From positions 108,451 through 149,525 of the forward strand of contig RDEW01000074.1 in the NCBI GenBank assembly GCA_011109175.1: 41,075 nucleotides of DNA. Direction: 5' to 3'. Numbering within the stretch: position 1 is the first letter of the stretch; every line of letters begins with the position of its first letter. The translations under genes were made by a program, and so were the position numbers. Of the stretch, positions 20,140 through 30,480 are shown in pieces. Source of the stretch: Dicyema japonicum (lineage: Eukaryota > Dicyemida > Rhombozoa > Dicyemidae). Under the pieces are notes generated by a model, which was given only the letters and a program-made list of their open reading frames with translations, was not told the origin of the DNA and did no database searches.

Positions 20140-21449
20140 CAGTGGTTCCCAACCTTAAGGTGCTCGCGGAACCCTTCCAATTCAATTATTACAATTTTCA
20201 CTTAAAACATAATAGTAATAACAAAAACAACTGTAATGTGAATATTGAGGTAATTTTTTATCATCATCGTTGTGTAACGTCAGTAGTTATTGTTGACAAC
20301 TGAATCCTCATATCAACGAAGCATTAAGTTTATTTCTATATTTTGTTTGGTAGATATATATATTGAAAACCCCGACTCGCATAAGTAAGTCGTTGGAAAA
20401 GGTAATAGTTTACTTATAGCCTTCTCTGAGATATCTGGATATTTTGACATGTGTGCTCTCCGAAAATTAAAAAGGGATTCATTTTTATATATCTGATTTG
20501 ACGTTGATTCTGATGTCAAATCAAAAAGATGTTCATATTCAATTGATGTTAGATTTGCTGGTATTACTTAACTTTGAATGGAGTTGAACCAACTCGTCAT
20601 CAAATGCCATTTTGATTCATCGAGATACTCTTGCAAAACGGCAAAGCATGCAATATTATTTTTATCTACGGATGATCGGCAAAATAAAACTGCCAGTCCT
20701 TCAACATCACTAGACTCATCAATTTGAATGGCAAAACCATTAGAATTACTCAAACGAATTAGTAACTGCGTTTTAATATTTTCCGATAGTTCCTGAATTC
20801 GCCTTGAAATAGTATTATTTGACAAAAAAACGAGATCCATTTTATTAGACAGTTCGCCACAAATCCACTCGATGATTTTTTTGAACATGGATTTTCGACA
20901 AGTATATGCGCCTCCACAACATGCTACAAGATAACTCACCTGTTTATTTAAAATAATTATATACTTCTTTAGATGCTCTGGTCGATTTTAAGTTGTAGTC
21001 TTTCGCAAAATTGGAATTTCAACTTGCCATTGTAGATGCATTTAATTTGTTTTGAAAAAGGAAATTTCTTTATCCTTTAAATGAAGGATGCTTCATGTCT
21101 TGATAGTTGACAGGAACAAGAGATGTGTTAGGTATTATATGATGGCATGTTACACATTCTGCCGTATGTGGTAAATCAGATCCATTCTGAGAAAACCATA
21201 TGAGAGGTAGCTTTCATCATATTTTCTTTTCTAAAATTATAATTACAAAAAACCTTTTGATATTTTTTGGAATCTCTTATGCAATTATTGTTTCTCATTA
21301 AAAATTTTATAAAATTGACTAACTAACCAAAAGAGAACAAGATATAGCGTGGATGTTTAATATATTTTAAAAATTAAAAACTATTATTAAATAAATATAA
21401 TAAATTTCGCGGAACCCTAAAACTGGCTGCATGGAACCCGGTTCCATCC
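20140..21449 (-). mobile_element. hAT transposon, ZBED5/FAM200-type transposase, decayed
   Basis: The left end is 'cagtggttcccaacctt' at 20140; the right end, on the minus strand, reads 'ggatggaaccgggttcc' and has lost its outermost bases. The flanks gtctacaa (20132-20139) and ttctacac (21450-21457) share 6 of 8 bases. The minus strand encodes 'LSNNTISRRIQELSENIK' and 'NSNGFAIQIDESSDVEG' (20568-20939), the N-terminal part of the RNase-H-like catalytic domain with the IDESSD motif. Then comes 'KLLPFPTTYLCESGFSIY' (20313-20519), the C-terminal hATC dimerisation region. The middle third is missing or frame-broken. The assignment to hAT is secure; activity is excluded by the breaks. Confidence 0.85.
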
Positions 21450-21885
21450 TTCTACACTATCCTTCAAGATATGAGTTTCGTACATGTGATAGCTACTCAT
21501 CGTTATATTCTTTCGAGATGATTAGTTTCTTTTGAATTTCATAGTTGGAATTCTCAATTTTTGTCAGTGTCTAGGTACATGATGTTTTTGAGAGATTCTG
21601 ATGACGGGAGAATGATTTGGTACTCATTAGGTAACTCATCTAATCCACACTTGTCATTTGTCTCTTGAAGCATTCAATATCGGCACTGTAGTTTTCAGGT
21701 CCTCAACTGTAAAATCCTCTGATAGCCTTATATGTTATTAAAACTTCATGCACGTCACTAACACAAGCCAAAATGTTTTTTTTAATTTTGCGAAAAATGT
21801 AGACCAACTGTTTATCAATCTGTGTTTGTTTCTCCCATCACAAAATCGTCGCTTAGTAATAATAACGAATAAATTAACTAATTAA

Positions 21886-22740
21886 TTAATTAAGCGTATT
21901 TTGATCCAGATTGTTGGTAATCCCTCTTCTTTTCTTAGAAGAAGAGTGTGCCATAACCTCCCTGTTACTCCGCATCTCCACATCAGATTCAGTCAAAATA
22001 TCTCCGTTTGAGTCCAGTGCTGTCTTCACGGCATGCCAGTTCACAAGTTGGGAGGTAGCAGAGGCGTACTCTTCATCGTATACTTTCTTCCCATGCTTAT
22101 GTTTAATGAGCACACTTTCGAGCGTTCTCTTCAGTACAACCGATTGGATGTAAGTCCTCGTTGATTCTTCAATAGATAATTTATCCATATGATTCTTGAA
22201 GCATCTTGAAAACAACTCCATCCCATGTCAAAACCACTGGAATAATCTTCACTTGGCATTCATAGAACAGCGAAAGTTCATTTGCTAGCAAGTCATATTT
22301 GTGAAGTTTCTCAACTTCAACTTGCTTTAGTCGGTCTTGTGAGGTAATCCCCACTTCAATTAACTTCCTTCTTTATTTTGTCATACACGAAAATATCAGG
22401 TTTATTTACGATCAACAGAGCCATCTTCGAGTTTCCTGTACTTATTAATCCATCGGGAGTTCCTTCCCTAACAATTTTCTATGGGCAATGTCGCAAGTCG
22501 TTTAGCAAACTATTCAGCTTTTGGTCATGCGCACTGAACGCCAAATATTCAGCATTTTTGTCGACCTCATTGAATCCAAATTTATTATTTTATTTCCAAA
22601 ACAAAAAATGTTTAGCCAGAAAAAAATTACTAAGTAATCCCAAACCATTAATGGGCCCTAGAATTGAATGTATAGCATCGACTGCGATGGAAAGATGCTC
22701 GAATTATCGAGGGCTTTTTAGTGGGCTAAGATAAAACTCA
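21886..22740 (-). pseudogene. RLE-2 LINE C-terminus with restriction-like endonuclease
   Basis: Minus-strand frames in order: 'EVDKNAEYLAFSAHDQKLN' (about 22510-22570), 'VNKPDIFVYDKIKKEV' (about 22360-22405), then after a small deletion 'VGITSQDRLKQVEVEKLHKY' and 'DLLANELSLFYECQVKIIPV', then 'LTWDGVV' near 22220. A further shift leads to the frame 22221-21886 ('YIQSVVLKRTLESVLIKHK' and an acidic tail). The PD, the E/D of 'EVGIT' and the K of 'VEKLHKYD' are arranged as in restriction-like endonucleases of R2-like retrotransposons. RT is not present. The 3' flank is an (TTAA)n tract at about 21870-21895. At least two frameshifts and one stop make it inactive. Confidence 0.7.
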
Positions 22741-22744
22741 GAAT

Positions 22745-23280
22745 CGCTTGAGAAAAGCTTAGGATACATGTTGACAACTCCGAATGTTTCCATGCCGAAA
22801 AAAACAAACGTCACATCACTAGAGGTCAACGTACTCCCGAAGCTTAATGTTTCAGTCTTCCAGAGATTGAACGTAATCGAACGAAATAAAGACATATTCA
22901 TGTTTGGAATGAAATCAAAATTCAATGATCATAGCAATATTCTTAACTAAGGTTCTAAAGTACTCGCAATTAAGGCTCAAATTACAAAAATAGTCGAAAG
23001 CTATTTTGTTCATTGTTTATGCTGTAATTATGGAGACGCCCAAAGCCGAAGAATGCCGATAAGAGCATTATGTAAAGAAAACATTCGAATTTACTTAAAA
23101 AAAGGTTAGGGAGTAACGTACTTCTATTGCACGAAATGTCTACTTTGCATTATATAGAATTTCATAATCTATTTTATCTTTAATAAAAAATTATTTTTGT
23201 TAAAAATATTATTCTTAAAAATATCTTTAATCAATTTTTAATTAAATGATTCTAAATTATTGATAAAAATAAAGGCTAAA
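22745..23280. other. Non-coding stretch
   Basis: A 73-codon minus-strand frame (22704-22925) and a 60-codon plus-strand frame (22768-22950) are complementary shadows without motifs. The rest is AT-rich. It may hold decayed upstream sequence of the RLE-2 LINE. Confidence 0.3.
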
Positions 23281-23540
23281 GGTTCCGAGAATCTATGATG
23301 CATCGGGAATGACGAGTGATGCTGTCATCAGTAAATGCTTCACTGTGGAACCGGATCGTATAAGTAGGACTCACACGAAAGAAATAAAGAAGTTAAATGA
23401 CATTCCTTGGTTCATCCTCTTTTTCGGCGATTATTTATCATAACTGTTATTCACTTAAATAAAGTGTGTCCAGCCTATGCGGAGCTATAAATAATATGGC
23501 TCTTGTGAAAAGGATTTTATTATTATTATTATTATATTGA
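23281..23540 (+). mobile_element. SINE copy, 5'-truncated
   Basis: The plus strand carries the SINE body beginning 'ggttccgagaatctatga', the 'tgatgctgtcatcagt' block and 'acttaaataaagtgtgt', then 'gcctatgcggagct' and a (TTA)n tail at 23518-23537. These match, inverted, the copy at 9180-9512. The tRNA-like head with A and B boxes is missing. Confidence 0.7.
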
Positions 23541-24160
23541 TAAAAATAATAAATAACCTAATTTAACATCTTTTGAAACTCACCATGTGGATGATTGACC
23601 CAAAGGTTAAGTTAGTGACGTATATTGCTCTCTATTGCAATTAATGTCTGCTTAGCTTTTTAGTTATTTAAGTAACCCCGGTATCACCAACTTGTAGAAG
23701 GCAAGCAGCTATTAAATAGGACGAAGCAAATGCCGGTCATTCCCATAGATCAGTCAGTTCCGGAATTGTAGACAAACGTCGTGCTAATTTATGCTATTTA
23801 AATTGGTGATTTGTTGTCAACACGTAGAGGCTGCAAAAAGGACAGAGGACATTGTACGTCGGTAGAGAGGGATGGTGCCCACATCGTTGACGTGCCAGGT
23901 TTACCCGGACGTCCCTCGGAAAGAGAATTCTGATTGGACTTTTGCTTAGTTTCTTGGTGGATAAACCCCTCTTCTTTTTTTTCGTTAGTATGGACGAGGT
24001 GACATCGGAAATCTGATGTTATGAACGAAGGAACTGTCTTATGCACGTATGATCTGGATTCAAATCCCGGCCAGCAAGAAATTTAAAAATCTTGGACGAC
24101 CTGTCATAAGCTGCATATAAGGAATGGTAGATAAAATTCGCATTCCACGTCTATGGTTAG
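23541..24160. other. Non-coding stretch with a B-box-like sequence
   Basis: Near 24051 the sequence 'ctggattcaaatcccggcc' resembles the T arm/B box of a tRNA or tRNA-derived SINE, but no A box is found at a suitable distance upstream. Frames at 23798-24046 (minus) and 24060-24254 (minus) have no motif. Confidence 0.3.
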
Positions 24161-24162
24161 AC

Positions 24163-24202
24163 CAGTGTTTCCCAACCTGGGTTCCGCGGAACCCTTTAGA
24201 CA
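24163..24202 (+). repeat. Solo hAT-like terminal repeat
   Basis: The block 'cagtgtttcccaacctggg' then 'ttccgcggaaccc' closely resembles the left end of the hAT element at 20140 ('cagtggttcccaacc' ... 'cgcggaaccc'). I see no matching right end or transposase nearby, so it is a solo end or part of a decayed non-autonomous copy. Confidence 0.5.
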
Positions 24203-24384
24203 TATCCATCTCTAATAGAAAAAAAGTTCGAGATTTGCTTCTACTGGACCACAAAAACGTGATAGTTGAAATTTTCTGGAAACAACCTCTGGGTGCAGTG
24301 TTAAGAACGGTCGTTAGCTATCTAGCCGTAAACCAAGCAGGGTTAACAATTTTTTACTTCAACAAAAACTTATTGAATAATTCC

Positions 24385-24540
24385 AATACCCAGATGATCC
24401 ATCTGATGAATCCTTATGGTTCCAGTTCGCATCTTGCTGCTGTACATCCAGCTGAAGGTTTTAGCATCTATGATGCTTAGGGTTTGACGGGTGACGCCCT
24501 CATCAATGAATGACTCGAATGAAAGGGTCAACAATCTCAA
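24385..24540 (+). mobile_element. SINE copy, head and body
   Basis: The plus strand includes 'ggttccagttcgcatcttg' (B-box region), 'ctgctgtacatccagctga', and 'gggtttgacgggtgacg' followed by 'catcaatgaatgactcg'. The corresponding segments occur inverted at 9380-9460 and 40330-40440. The 3' part with the (TTA)n tail is not recognisable. Confidence 0.55.
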
Positions 24541-24693
24541 TACCACCTATTAACAGGATTTGAACGGCAGTGGAAATTTTTCCACTGATTTGAGTCTTGA
24601 AATAAACACGTCGTCTACCTCAGATATATTTTCTTAGCTGTGTGCTTTGTGAGATCAAAATACATTTTTTAAATATACATGCACAACGTTCAA

Positions 24694-24701
24694 TATAAAA
24701 G
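24694..24701 (+). promoter_or_regulatory. TATA-like element before the 24723 ORF
   Basis: 'tataaaag' lies 22 bases upstream of the ATG at 24723. The spacing is similar to that of the TATA-like site before the SLC5 gene and implies a very short 5' UTR. Confidence 0.35.
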
Positions 24702-24722
24702 AACACCTAGGTTGGCGAATTA

Positions 24723-25178
24723 ATGTTAGCTTTACTGATAACATTGGTTTCGTTAGTAATCAACAGATATTTATACAGGAGCACATCACTGACTCCAGAA
24801 CAAATAATAAAGGGTAATTTAATAATAGTTGATTTAATAGACGAAGAATGTAAAAGAAGAAGTATTTCGATTTTTATGGAATATATCGCATGGATGGAAA
24901 GTTACAAACGTCTAGAAAGTGAAGTTACTGGTATCCGAAATGGAACCAGAAATGATTGTAATGAGGAATATAATTCTATAATGGAATATGTGATATTTGG
25001 ACATCTTCGCGAACTTGATAAATTATATGAAAAGATTAAGCCAAAGAATTATTGCCAGCAAATTCCCTTTATGAGAGAAGCAAATTCAATATTTTCAAAT
25101 TTCGCTAGTAGGATAAATGAAAGATTAGGACTGTACAAGCTGTGTGCGGAGACTGCATTGTCTAATCGTGAGAATTAG
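24723..25178 (+). CDS. 151-aa orphan protein with N-terminal signal/anchor
   Basis: An intact ATG-to-TAG frame. Residues 1-18 ('MLALLITLVSLVINRYLY') form a hydrophobic segment typical of a signal peptide or type II anchor. The rest is hydrophilic and probably helical ('SIFMEYIAWMESYKRLESE', 'HLRELDKLYEKIKPKNY'), with Cys at about 43, 79, 111 and 141 and no domain I recognise. A TATA-like site lies just upstream (24694) and AATAAA signals follow at 25221-25226 and 25239-25244. It needs no intron and overlaps no transposon. I take it as the best candidate for an intact lineage-specific secreted or membrane protein gene in the window. Function unknown. Confidence 0.6.
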   Translation: MLALLITLVSLVINRYLYRSTSLTPEQIIKGNLIIVDLIDEECKRRSISIFMEYIAWMESYKRLESEVTGIRNGTRNDCNEEYNSIMEYVIFGHLRELDKLYEKIKPKNYCQQIPFMREANSIFSNFASRINERLGLYKLCAETALSNREN

Positions 25179-25220
25179 TTAACTGTGGATAATTTTACTT
25201 TCTCGGTTAAATTCGTTATC

Positions 25221-25244
25221 AATAAATTTTCTTTATTCAATAAA
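25221..25244 (+). terminator. Tandem polyadenylation signals
   Basis: Two AATAAA hexamers at 25221-25226 and 25239-25244, 43-61 bases after the stop codon of the 151-aa ORF. Confidence 0.45.
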
Positions 25245-25284
25245 ATATCAGGATTAAAATAATTAGAGTAGCTCTACCAACAAA

Positions 25285-25480
25285 TCAGGCTACAGCTGGC
25301 CGAAATGAAATACTCATCCCTTCGAGAACCTTCTGTTTCGTCTCAATTGCCTTCGATATTTCTGGAGTGAGTGGAAGACTGGATAAACGAGTTTTAATGA
25401 AATTGGTAATGCGATTGAGACGACGTGTAGAAATTTCACAGTGCCTGGGATTTGGCATAATTTGTGGTCATACCCAGTGT
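25285..25480 (-). pseudogene. Possible C-terminal tail of a retrotransposon ORF
   Basis: Minus-strand frame reading 'RHCEISTRRLNRITNFIKTR', 'PLTPEISKAIETKQK' and 'LEGMSISFRPAVA' to a TGA at 25287-25285. The final segment resembles the amphipathic tails that end RLE-type LINE proteins in this window ('FERISLAILRGN' in the 993-3440 ORF), but the similarity is weak and no catalytic region remains. Confidence 0.3.
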
Positions 25481-25499
25481 CTTTTGGGAGCTGAAACCT

Positions 25500-25925
25500 G
25501 ATTTGTTGCTAATTTTTGTTTGAACCAGTAGTATAGGCCAATATAAAGTATCATGGCCAATTTAACAAAACGGATGTTAATTGTTAAATTAATCCAAAAT
25601 TTTAGTTTCATCAGGTATACTTACAGATTATAGACTTTTATTCCTTATTAAGTGCTTGATTGTTTTTGGTGACGTATCAGTATTGCATACAATAACTTTA
25701 TCTCCTTAAGATGGATGTGGCTTACTTCTCGTGGAGTCAACAATATGATTCACTCTGGTTACTCTGCTTGGAGTTCGAAGCTGTTCTTTTCTGTTTATCA
25801 ACTTTTTTTCATGAATTATGGTTTTCAGCAATTCAAAAATTGGATTTTTAGGATTTTTAGAATTCCATGATTTTTTCAGGAAAAAAAATATATGATATTA
25901 TAATCTGATATGAGAATTATAATAT
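25500..25925. other. Non-coding stretch
   Basis: AT-rich sequence without a frame or repeat that I can assign. It lies between the retrotransposon-like tail at 25285 and the hairpin at 25929. Confidence 0.3.
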
Positions 25926-25928
25926 GTC

Positions 25929-26011
25929 CCGGGCACTACCGATTACCAAGGTGCGCGTACCCGAGTGGACTTAGAAAAAATCGGGTAGCGCTCAGTAATT
26001 GGAAGTGCCGG
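25929..26011. repeat. Long imperfect hairpin
   Basis: The left arm (25929-25964) pairs with the right arm (25981-26011) around a 16-base loop. The outer part pairs 'ccgggcactaccgattac' with 'gtaattggaagtgccgg'; the inner part pairs 'gcgcgtacccga' with 'tcgggtagcgct'. The arms are far more GC-rich than the surroundings. It could be a tiny MITE, a transposon end with subterminal palindrome, or a structured RNA. It is not a tRNA: there is no B box. Confidence 0.6.
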
Positions 26012-26132
26012 ATAAAATATTTCACGGTTCGTTAGGTTCTATGCATTGGTCGTCCCGGACTGTAACTAAAGTACTAAAATTGAAATTAAATTAAAATATT
26101 CCAAAGACTACTGTTAATCCGTAAAAACTAAA

Positions 26133-27203
26133 CTAAGTGATTCCGACGAATTGGATCAAGGCTCTCATCTTTGCTTGATGCTGATCCTTTGAGCCTACAC
26201 AATTTCGTTGCGGACGAGCACTTCCTTTTTGGCATTGGTGTCCATTTTTGTTTTTTTCGATTAGCTTCTCCATGGGCGTCGGTGATTTAATGTTTTCCCC
26301 TATATACCATCTCTCGGTTAGTTTGAAGGCCCTTTTCTGGGTTGCGGAGATTTTCTGGATGTTCGTATAAGAGGCCAGTGGTCCCCATGAAGTACATGCA
26401 TATGAAATGCATTCGATGTACTGTGAGTAGAGAGCTTTAAGCATAGGGTGATATCCAATTTTCCATAGACCTGTTAGGCAGTTCAGAAGGTTGATTTTCT
26501 TCTCACATTTGTTCAGCACGTTAGTGACGTGTCTCGTAAAGTTCATGTGCGTATCGAAAGTCAGACCCAATATTTTTTGCCATTTGCTGAACGGCAATGC
26601 TCTTCCCTCCGCAGTAACTTCTATTGTCCTGTTCGACAATCTTTTGTCCGAGGTATAGAGAGTTGTAACAGATTTTTCGATATTGATTGACATCGGATTT
26701 TCATTAAACCACTCGAGTAGTCGATCCATGTGGTGTTGTATTCTTTCCGTCGCTGTTTGGGTGTTCTGATCCCGTGAGGCTGAGACGATATCGTCTGCAT
26801 AAGCCAGAAGCAGATCGTCTTCTCCATTCGACGTCGGAATGTCAGCTGTAACTAGGTTGAATAGGAATGGTGATAGCGGCGAACCCTGGGGTACTCCATT
26901 TAGAGAATAAACGGGAGACAGAATGAATATTTCCAATGACACTTTACCTCTCCGTCGGCTAAGGAAGTTTGTTAGCCAGCGTTTGAGATTTTCAGGGATA
27001 TCTGATTGGTAGATTTTCCATGTTAGATTCTTCCTCGGCACAGAGTCGAAAGCTTTGTGGACGTCTAGCGACCATAACACAGTTTTCTGGTGTCTTGGCT
27101 TGTACAGAAATCCAGAGCGAATAAAGTTAGTCAGGGATGTGAGGAAGCTTGTTGTGTACCGATCCTTTTTAAACCCATTCTGGAACGGTTTATCGGAAGT
27201 CTA
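26133..27203 (-). pseudogene. LINE A reverse transcriptase, longest copy
   Basis: An uninterrupted minus-strand frame of about 355 codons reaches a stop at 26133. It carries 'PFQNGFKKDRYTTSFL', then 'WSLDVHKAFDSVPR' (first catalytic Asp), 'NGVPQGSPLSPFLFNL', 'LLLAYADDIVSASRD' (YADD box), 'KWQKILGLTFDTHMNF' and 'QYIECISYACTSWGPLA'. The tail reads 'KLTERWYIGENIKSP' and 'HQAKMRALIQFVGIT'. The block order is that of Jockey/CR1-type LINE RTs. The upstream end is truncated at an in-frame stop near 27203, with no endonuclease. All RT catalytic residues are intact, so this is a relatively young but 5'-truncated insertion. The internal ATG at 27080 is not a natural start. Confidence 0.88.
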
Positions 27204-27205
27204 TG

Positions 27206-28016
27206 GTATCTCATCAGTAAAAAATATTAATTATTTATTAACATTTATTATTTTTATGAAATTTAATAATTTTGTTTTTAAATAGATTATAGCGTGCACG
27301 AATGATGACTGCTGTGTTGAACTATCAAAGAAAAAGAAATAATAAAAAATATCAGATCTACGGATATTTTACCGAAGATCTAGGTCGATCAACAAGATTA
27401 AGATATCGTCTAATCGCTAAACCGTTAATATTTGAGATGGATAAAGTTTTTCTATGGTTGGTCTAATTCGTTTACTGTTTAACAAAATACTTCAAGGTTG
27501 CGTTTTTTATCGGATGAGGTATAACTGAAAAATAAACTATTCTGGTATACGTTGGGCTTTCTTAATATTAGGCGGAGGATAACTTGACTCATTTTTGCAG
27601 TAATAGGCTATTTAGTCTATTGCGTTGCAAGTTTTGGAAGTCAAATTAGATGTTGGAGACAAAACTGTCGCTCACCCTAATAGAGAAAACCACGGGACAC
27701 ATATCTCGCCGATTTAATTGATTTAATGCACTATTCGGAAAAGAAACAGTGGTTCTTCCACCCATAGGAAGATGGCGTTAAATGAAGTGGACAGAATGTT
27801 GTATCAAATAGTTAATGACATGGAGATTTCTTTGAAATAAAAGACGGCGGAGGAAATTTATCAAATAAACATTTATATCAGTTAAAAAATTATGAAATTT
27901 TATTATTAAAAAATTATAGTTAAGAAAGGGTTAGGATAGACTTAGGAATGTGTCATAGAGTGAAAATTCCCTATTTATTATTATTTAAAGACAATTATTT
28001 TACAAAGAAACAAATG
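27206..28016. other. Non-coding stretch
   Basis: AT-rich sequence between the LINE A copy and an RLE-1 copy on the same strand. The tract 27220-27290 is nearly all A/T. No frame or shared repeat is recognisable. Confidence 0.35.
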
Positions 28017-28985
28017 TTAGTTGAGGAAGCCGGCTGCGTTGATCGCGAACGAGTTCCTTCGGAGTATGTCATTCCAATTTTTTCTCTCAGCCAGAACCCT
28101 TTCTCGTTGATCCCTTTTCTTTCTGCCAATCATTCCTCAGAGTTCGCGCAAGAACTCAGCCGTCATTGGACCAACGACTCCTGATGACTCGACCGCAACA
28201 GGAGTAAATCGGTACCGGTCCCCGAGGCAAGAATATTCCTTGATTTTTAGGGTTTCCACGGTTGAAGCAGCTGCTCCAGGTGTCTGAAATGATTTGAAAA
28301 GGTTCGTTCTTGAAAATATGTCAACACAAGTTGCGTCTCAGAGTAAAGATCTTCCGGATGTGTAAGGGAAAAGGGTCATCCCGTCAGGTTTCTTTCCATC
28401 TCTCGATCGAGACCCACTGGTTCAAACTGTGATGGGAAGCCTGTAGTTTTCAGAGCTTGACGATCACGTAGTTCAGAGCATCGTGACGTGCTCCTCTTCC
28501 GACGCTTCTTCTGCAGGACAGCGGGTGCAATCTCTTCGCATTTTTCCCGCATCGGCATCGGTGCTCCTGGCAAACGTCTAGTCCTAACCTTTGTCCGAAT
28601 CCAATCCTTAAAAATTCGTCGTCCAAAAGAGTCCCTAAATTTGGCAAGGTATTGCACCATGCCATGCTCCACTCCCTCCACTTGAAGCTGACACCAAACA
28701 AGCCAGATAATGTTGATTTGCTTCTTTTTTAAGGTCTCCAAAATTTTGGAGCACCAATGTTATCCATTTACGTTGCTTCGTTGTGTCTTTATGGATTTTG
28801 AGTTCGGTCCCGTTCCATTTCCGACAAGCTTCGTCAAATTACTCATTTCCAGCGAACCCCAATATGTGATGAAGACTTACAGTGTCAAATTTGCAGCTTG
28901 AGAGACGATAGACGGGTACGCAACCTCCAGCTCCGATCTTAGACCGACACCCCAAAATCCAGAGGGATGCTTACATTGCTTCCAA
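28017..28985 (-). pseudogene. RLE-1 LINE C-terminal half, decayed
   Basis: The minus strand reads 'PSGFWGVGLRSELEVAYP', 'FDEACRKWNGTELKIHKD', 'DLKKEANQHYLACLVSAS', 'GTLLDDEFLRIGFGQRLGLD', 'CRCGKNAKRLHPLSCRRSVG' and 'GARHDALNYVIVKL'. After shifts it continues 'FEPVGLDREME', and near the stop at 28017 'FAINAAGFLN'. These align in order with the 993-3440 ORF from its thumb region through the Cys/His cluster and nuclease to the tail. The RPDG motif is garbled and several frameshifts are present. Confidence 0.8.
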
Positions 28986-29009
28986 CCAAGTTCGTCAAAA
29001 CGGACGTTA

Positions 29010-29097
29010 ATTAGTGACTCAAAGTTACTTAAATAAAGTGCGTGTATTGCCTATGCGAGCTATAAATATTATGGCTCTATTATTATATTAGATGGTC
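29010..29097 (+). mobile_element. SINE 3' end
   Basis: 'acttaaataaagtgcgtg', 'gcctatgcgagctataaa' and 'attatggctctattattat' match the 3' end of the SINE at 23445-23530. Only the last 90 bases are present. It starts close to the 5' limit of the RLE-1 fragment. Confidence 0.6.
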
Positions 29098-29099
29098 TT

Positions 29100-29640
29100 G
29101 AGTTCATTTAGCCACATATAATTTTTCAACTGACACAGTCGGGATCGCAGGAAGTGATTCTTTAAAAGATTCCTTGATAGAAAAAAAGTCGGTGTTTGGA
29201 TAATAGACATTTATTAGCTCTGATTTGTTGACATTAATGTACAAGCACCAATTTTTTAAAGCAAGTAACGCTCACCATTTCGATGGCGTAGAGCAAAGAC
29301 GGCAGCAAAAGACATCATCATAAGGGTACATTGTCTCACTCTTTGAAGGAAAAAGGTTTGCTTTGTCACAACCTGATAGCTCCTGCAATTTATCTAATTT
29401 CCCTCTTAAGTGAAGGATATGTATTAAGAATGATTTGACCCTAAAATGTCATTTGTACCTCATTTTCTGAATTAACAACCGATTCTGACTCGGGGACCAG
29501 CTTGATTTGATCCCTATAGATCATTTTGCGGAAGTGAATTTTCTTTTTTGAAATCCGAACAAGTTCTAAACCCATGTCATTTATACCTTTGTAGAAATGA
29601 CACGTGCCGAAAAAATTTATCAATATTTCGAACAGATATG
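29100..29640 (-). pseudogene. Decayed reverse-transcriptase-like remnant
   Basis: Minus-strand frames read 'LELVRISKKKIHFRK' (29441-29623), then 'KLDKLQELSGCDKANLFP', 'MYPYDDVFCCRL' and 'ALKNWCLYINVNKSELIN'. The order Y-x-DD followed about 20 residues later by a W...N..KSE segment is that of LINE RTs around the catalytic box. Stops and shifts interrupt it, and there are not enough blocks to name the family. Confidence 0.35.
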
Positions 29641-29644
29641 CAAA

Positions 29645-30480
29645 TTAGTTAATTTACAATTTAGATATGGAATCTTCAAGAGGAAGTAACTCAGATTGCT
29701 CAACTTATATCCTTGTCAATCGAGGTTTTGCGAATTTGTTGCTTTCAAGATAAATTTTAGATACTATTTCAGTGATGAATAACCCAATATATAAGCGATA
29801 GTGAGACTAAAGAGTTATTTAAACTCTCCAGTTACGTCATAGTGGAGGATACTCAAAATAAAATTATGTCCCTCGCTGGGTATTTGGTATAAGTTCAAAA
29901 CTGAGATGATTTAAGCATCACAAGTCAGAAGTCACACATGTAGGATATGATAATAACAAAGTCTAATTTTATTCATTAATAACCCGAATCAGTTTACCTA
30001 AAACCTAACCCCCGGAAATTTGTCGTCTAGTGAAATTTTAGTCATCCAAAGTGGAATGAAAAACTTCAGATATATATAGACTCCCATTTTCACATTCATT
30101 GACTATTTGAAATTAAAAACTAAACCTCTTCCAATGAAATAATTGTTATTTCGGAATACTAAGTTTCAAATTCAATATTTCCGCCGAAATATTATCAAAC
30201 GAAGAGTACAACATCTTCAAATTCAAGTATTTGCACAAACTCTTTACCGATTTTCATTTCTTCGTTTACTTTAAGATTTAACTGATATTCATAATATTTA
30301 ACATTCGCCGTTTTCTTTGTTGTTTCAAAAATTATTATAATATCCTCTGAGTAATAGATTTATAACTAGATGGTTTAGTTTAACATTTAACTCACTGCAA
30401 ATGTAGTTATTGCCTCATTGAAGTCCCACATCCCCGTTCTTCTAGAGTACTAAACAAGAGCCTTTACCAGACAGCAAATA
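29645..30480. other. Non-coding stretch
   Basis: AT-rich, with no frame above noise. No match to the repeats seen elsewhere. Confidence 0.35.

Noticed and set aside
21911-22153. Plus-strand ORF of 80 codons ending 'STTDWM'
   Set aside because: Antisense shadow of the RLE-2 C-terminus. A similar shadow occurs at 5766-6056 because the elements are homologous.
24040-24085. A tRNA gene around 'ctggattcaaatcccggcc'
   Set aside because: A B-box/T-arm-like sequence exists, but no A box or acceptor stem can be paired. At best a SINE head.
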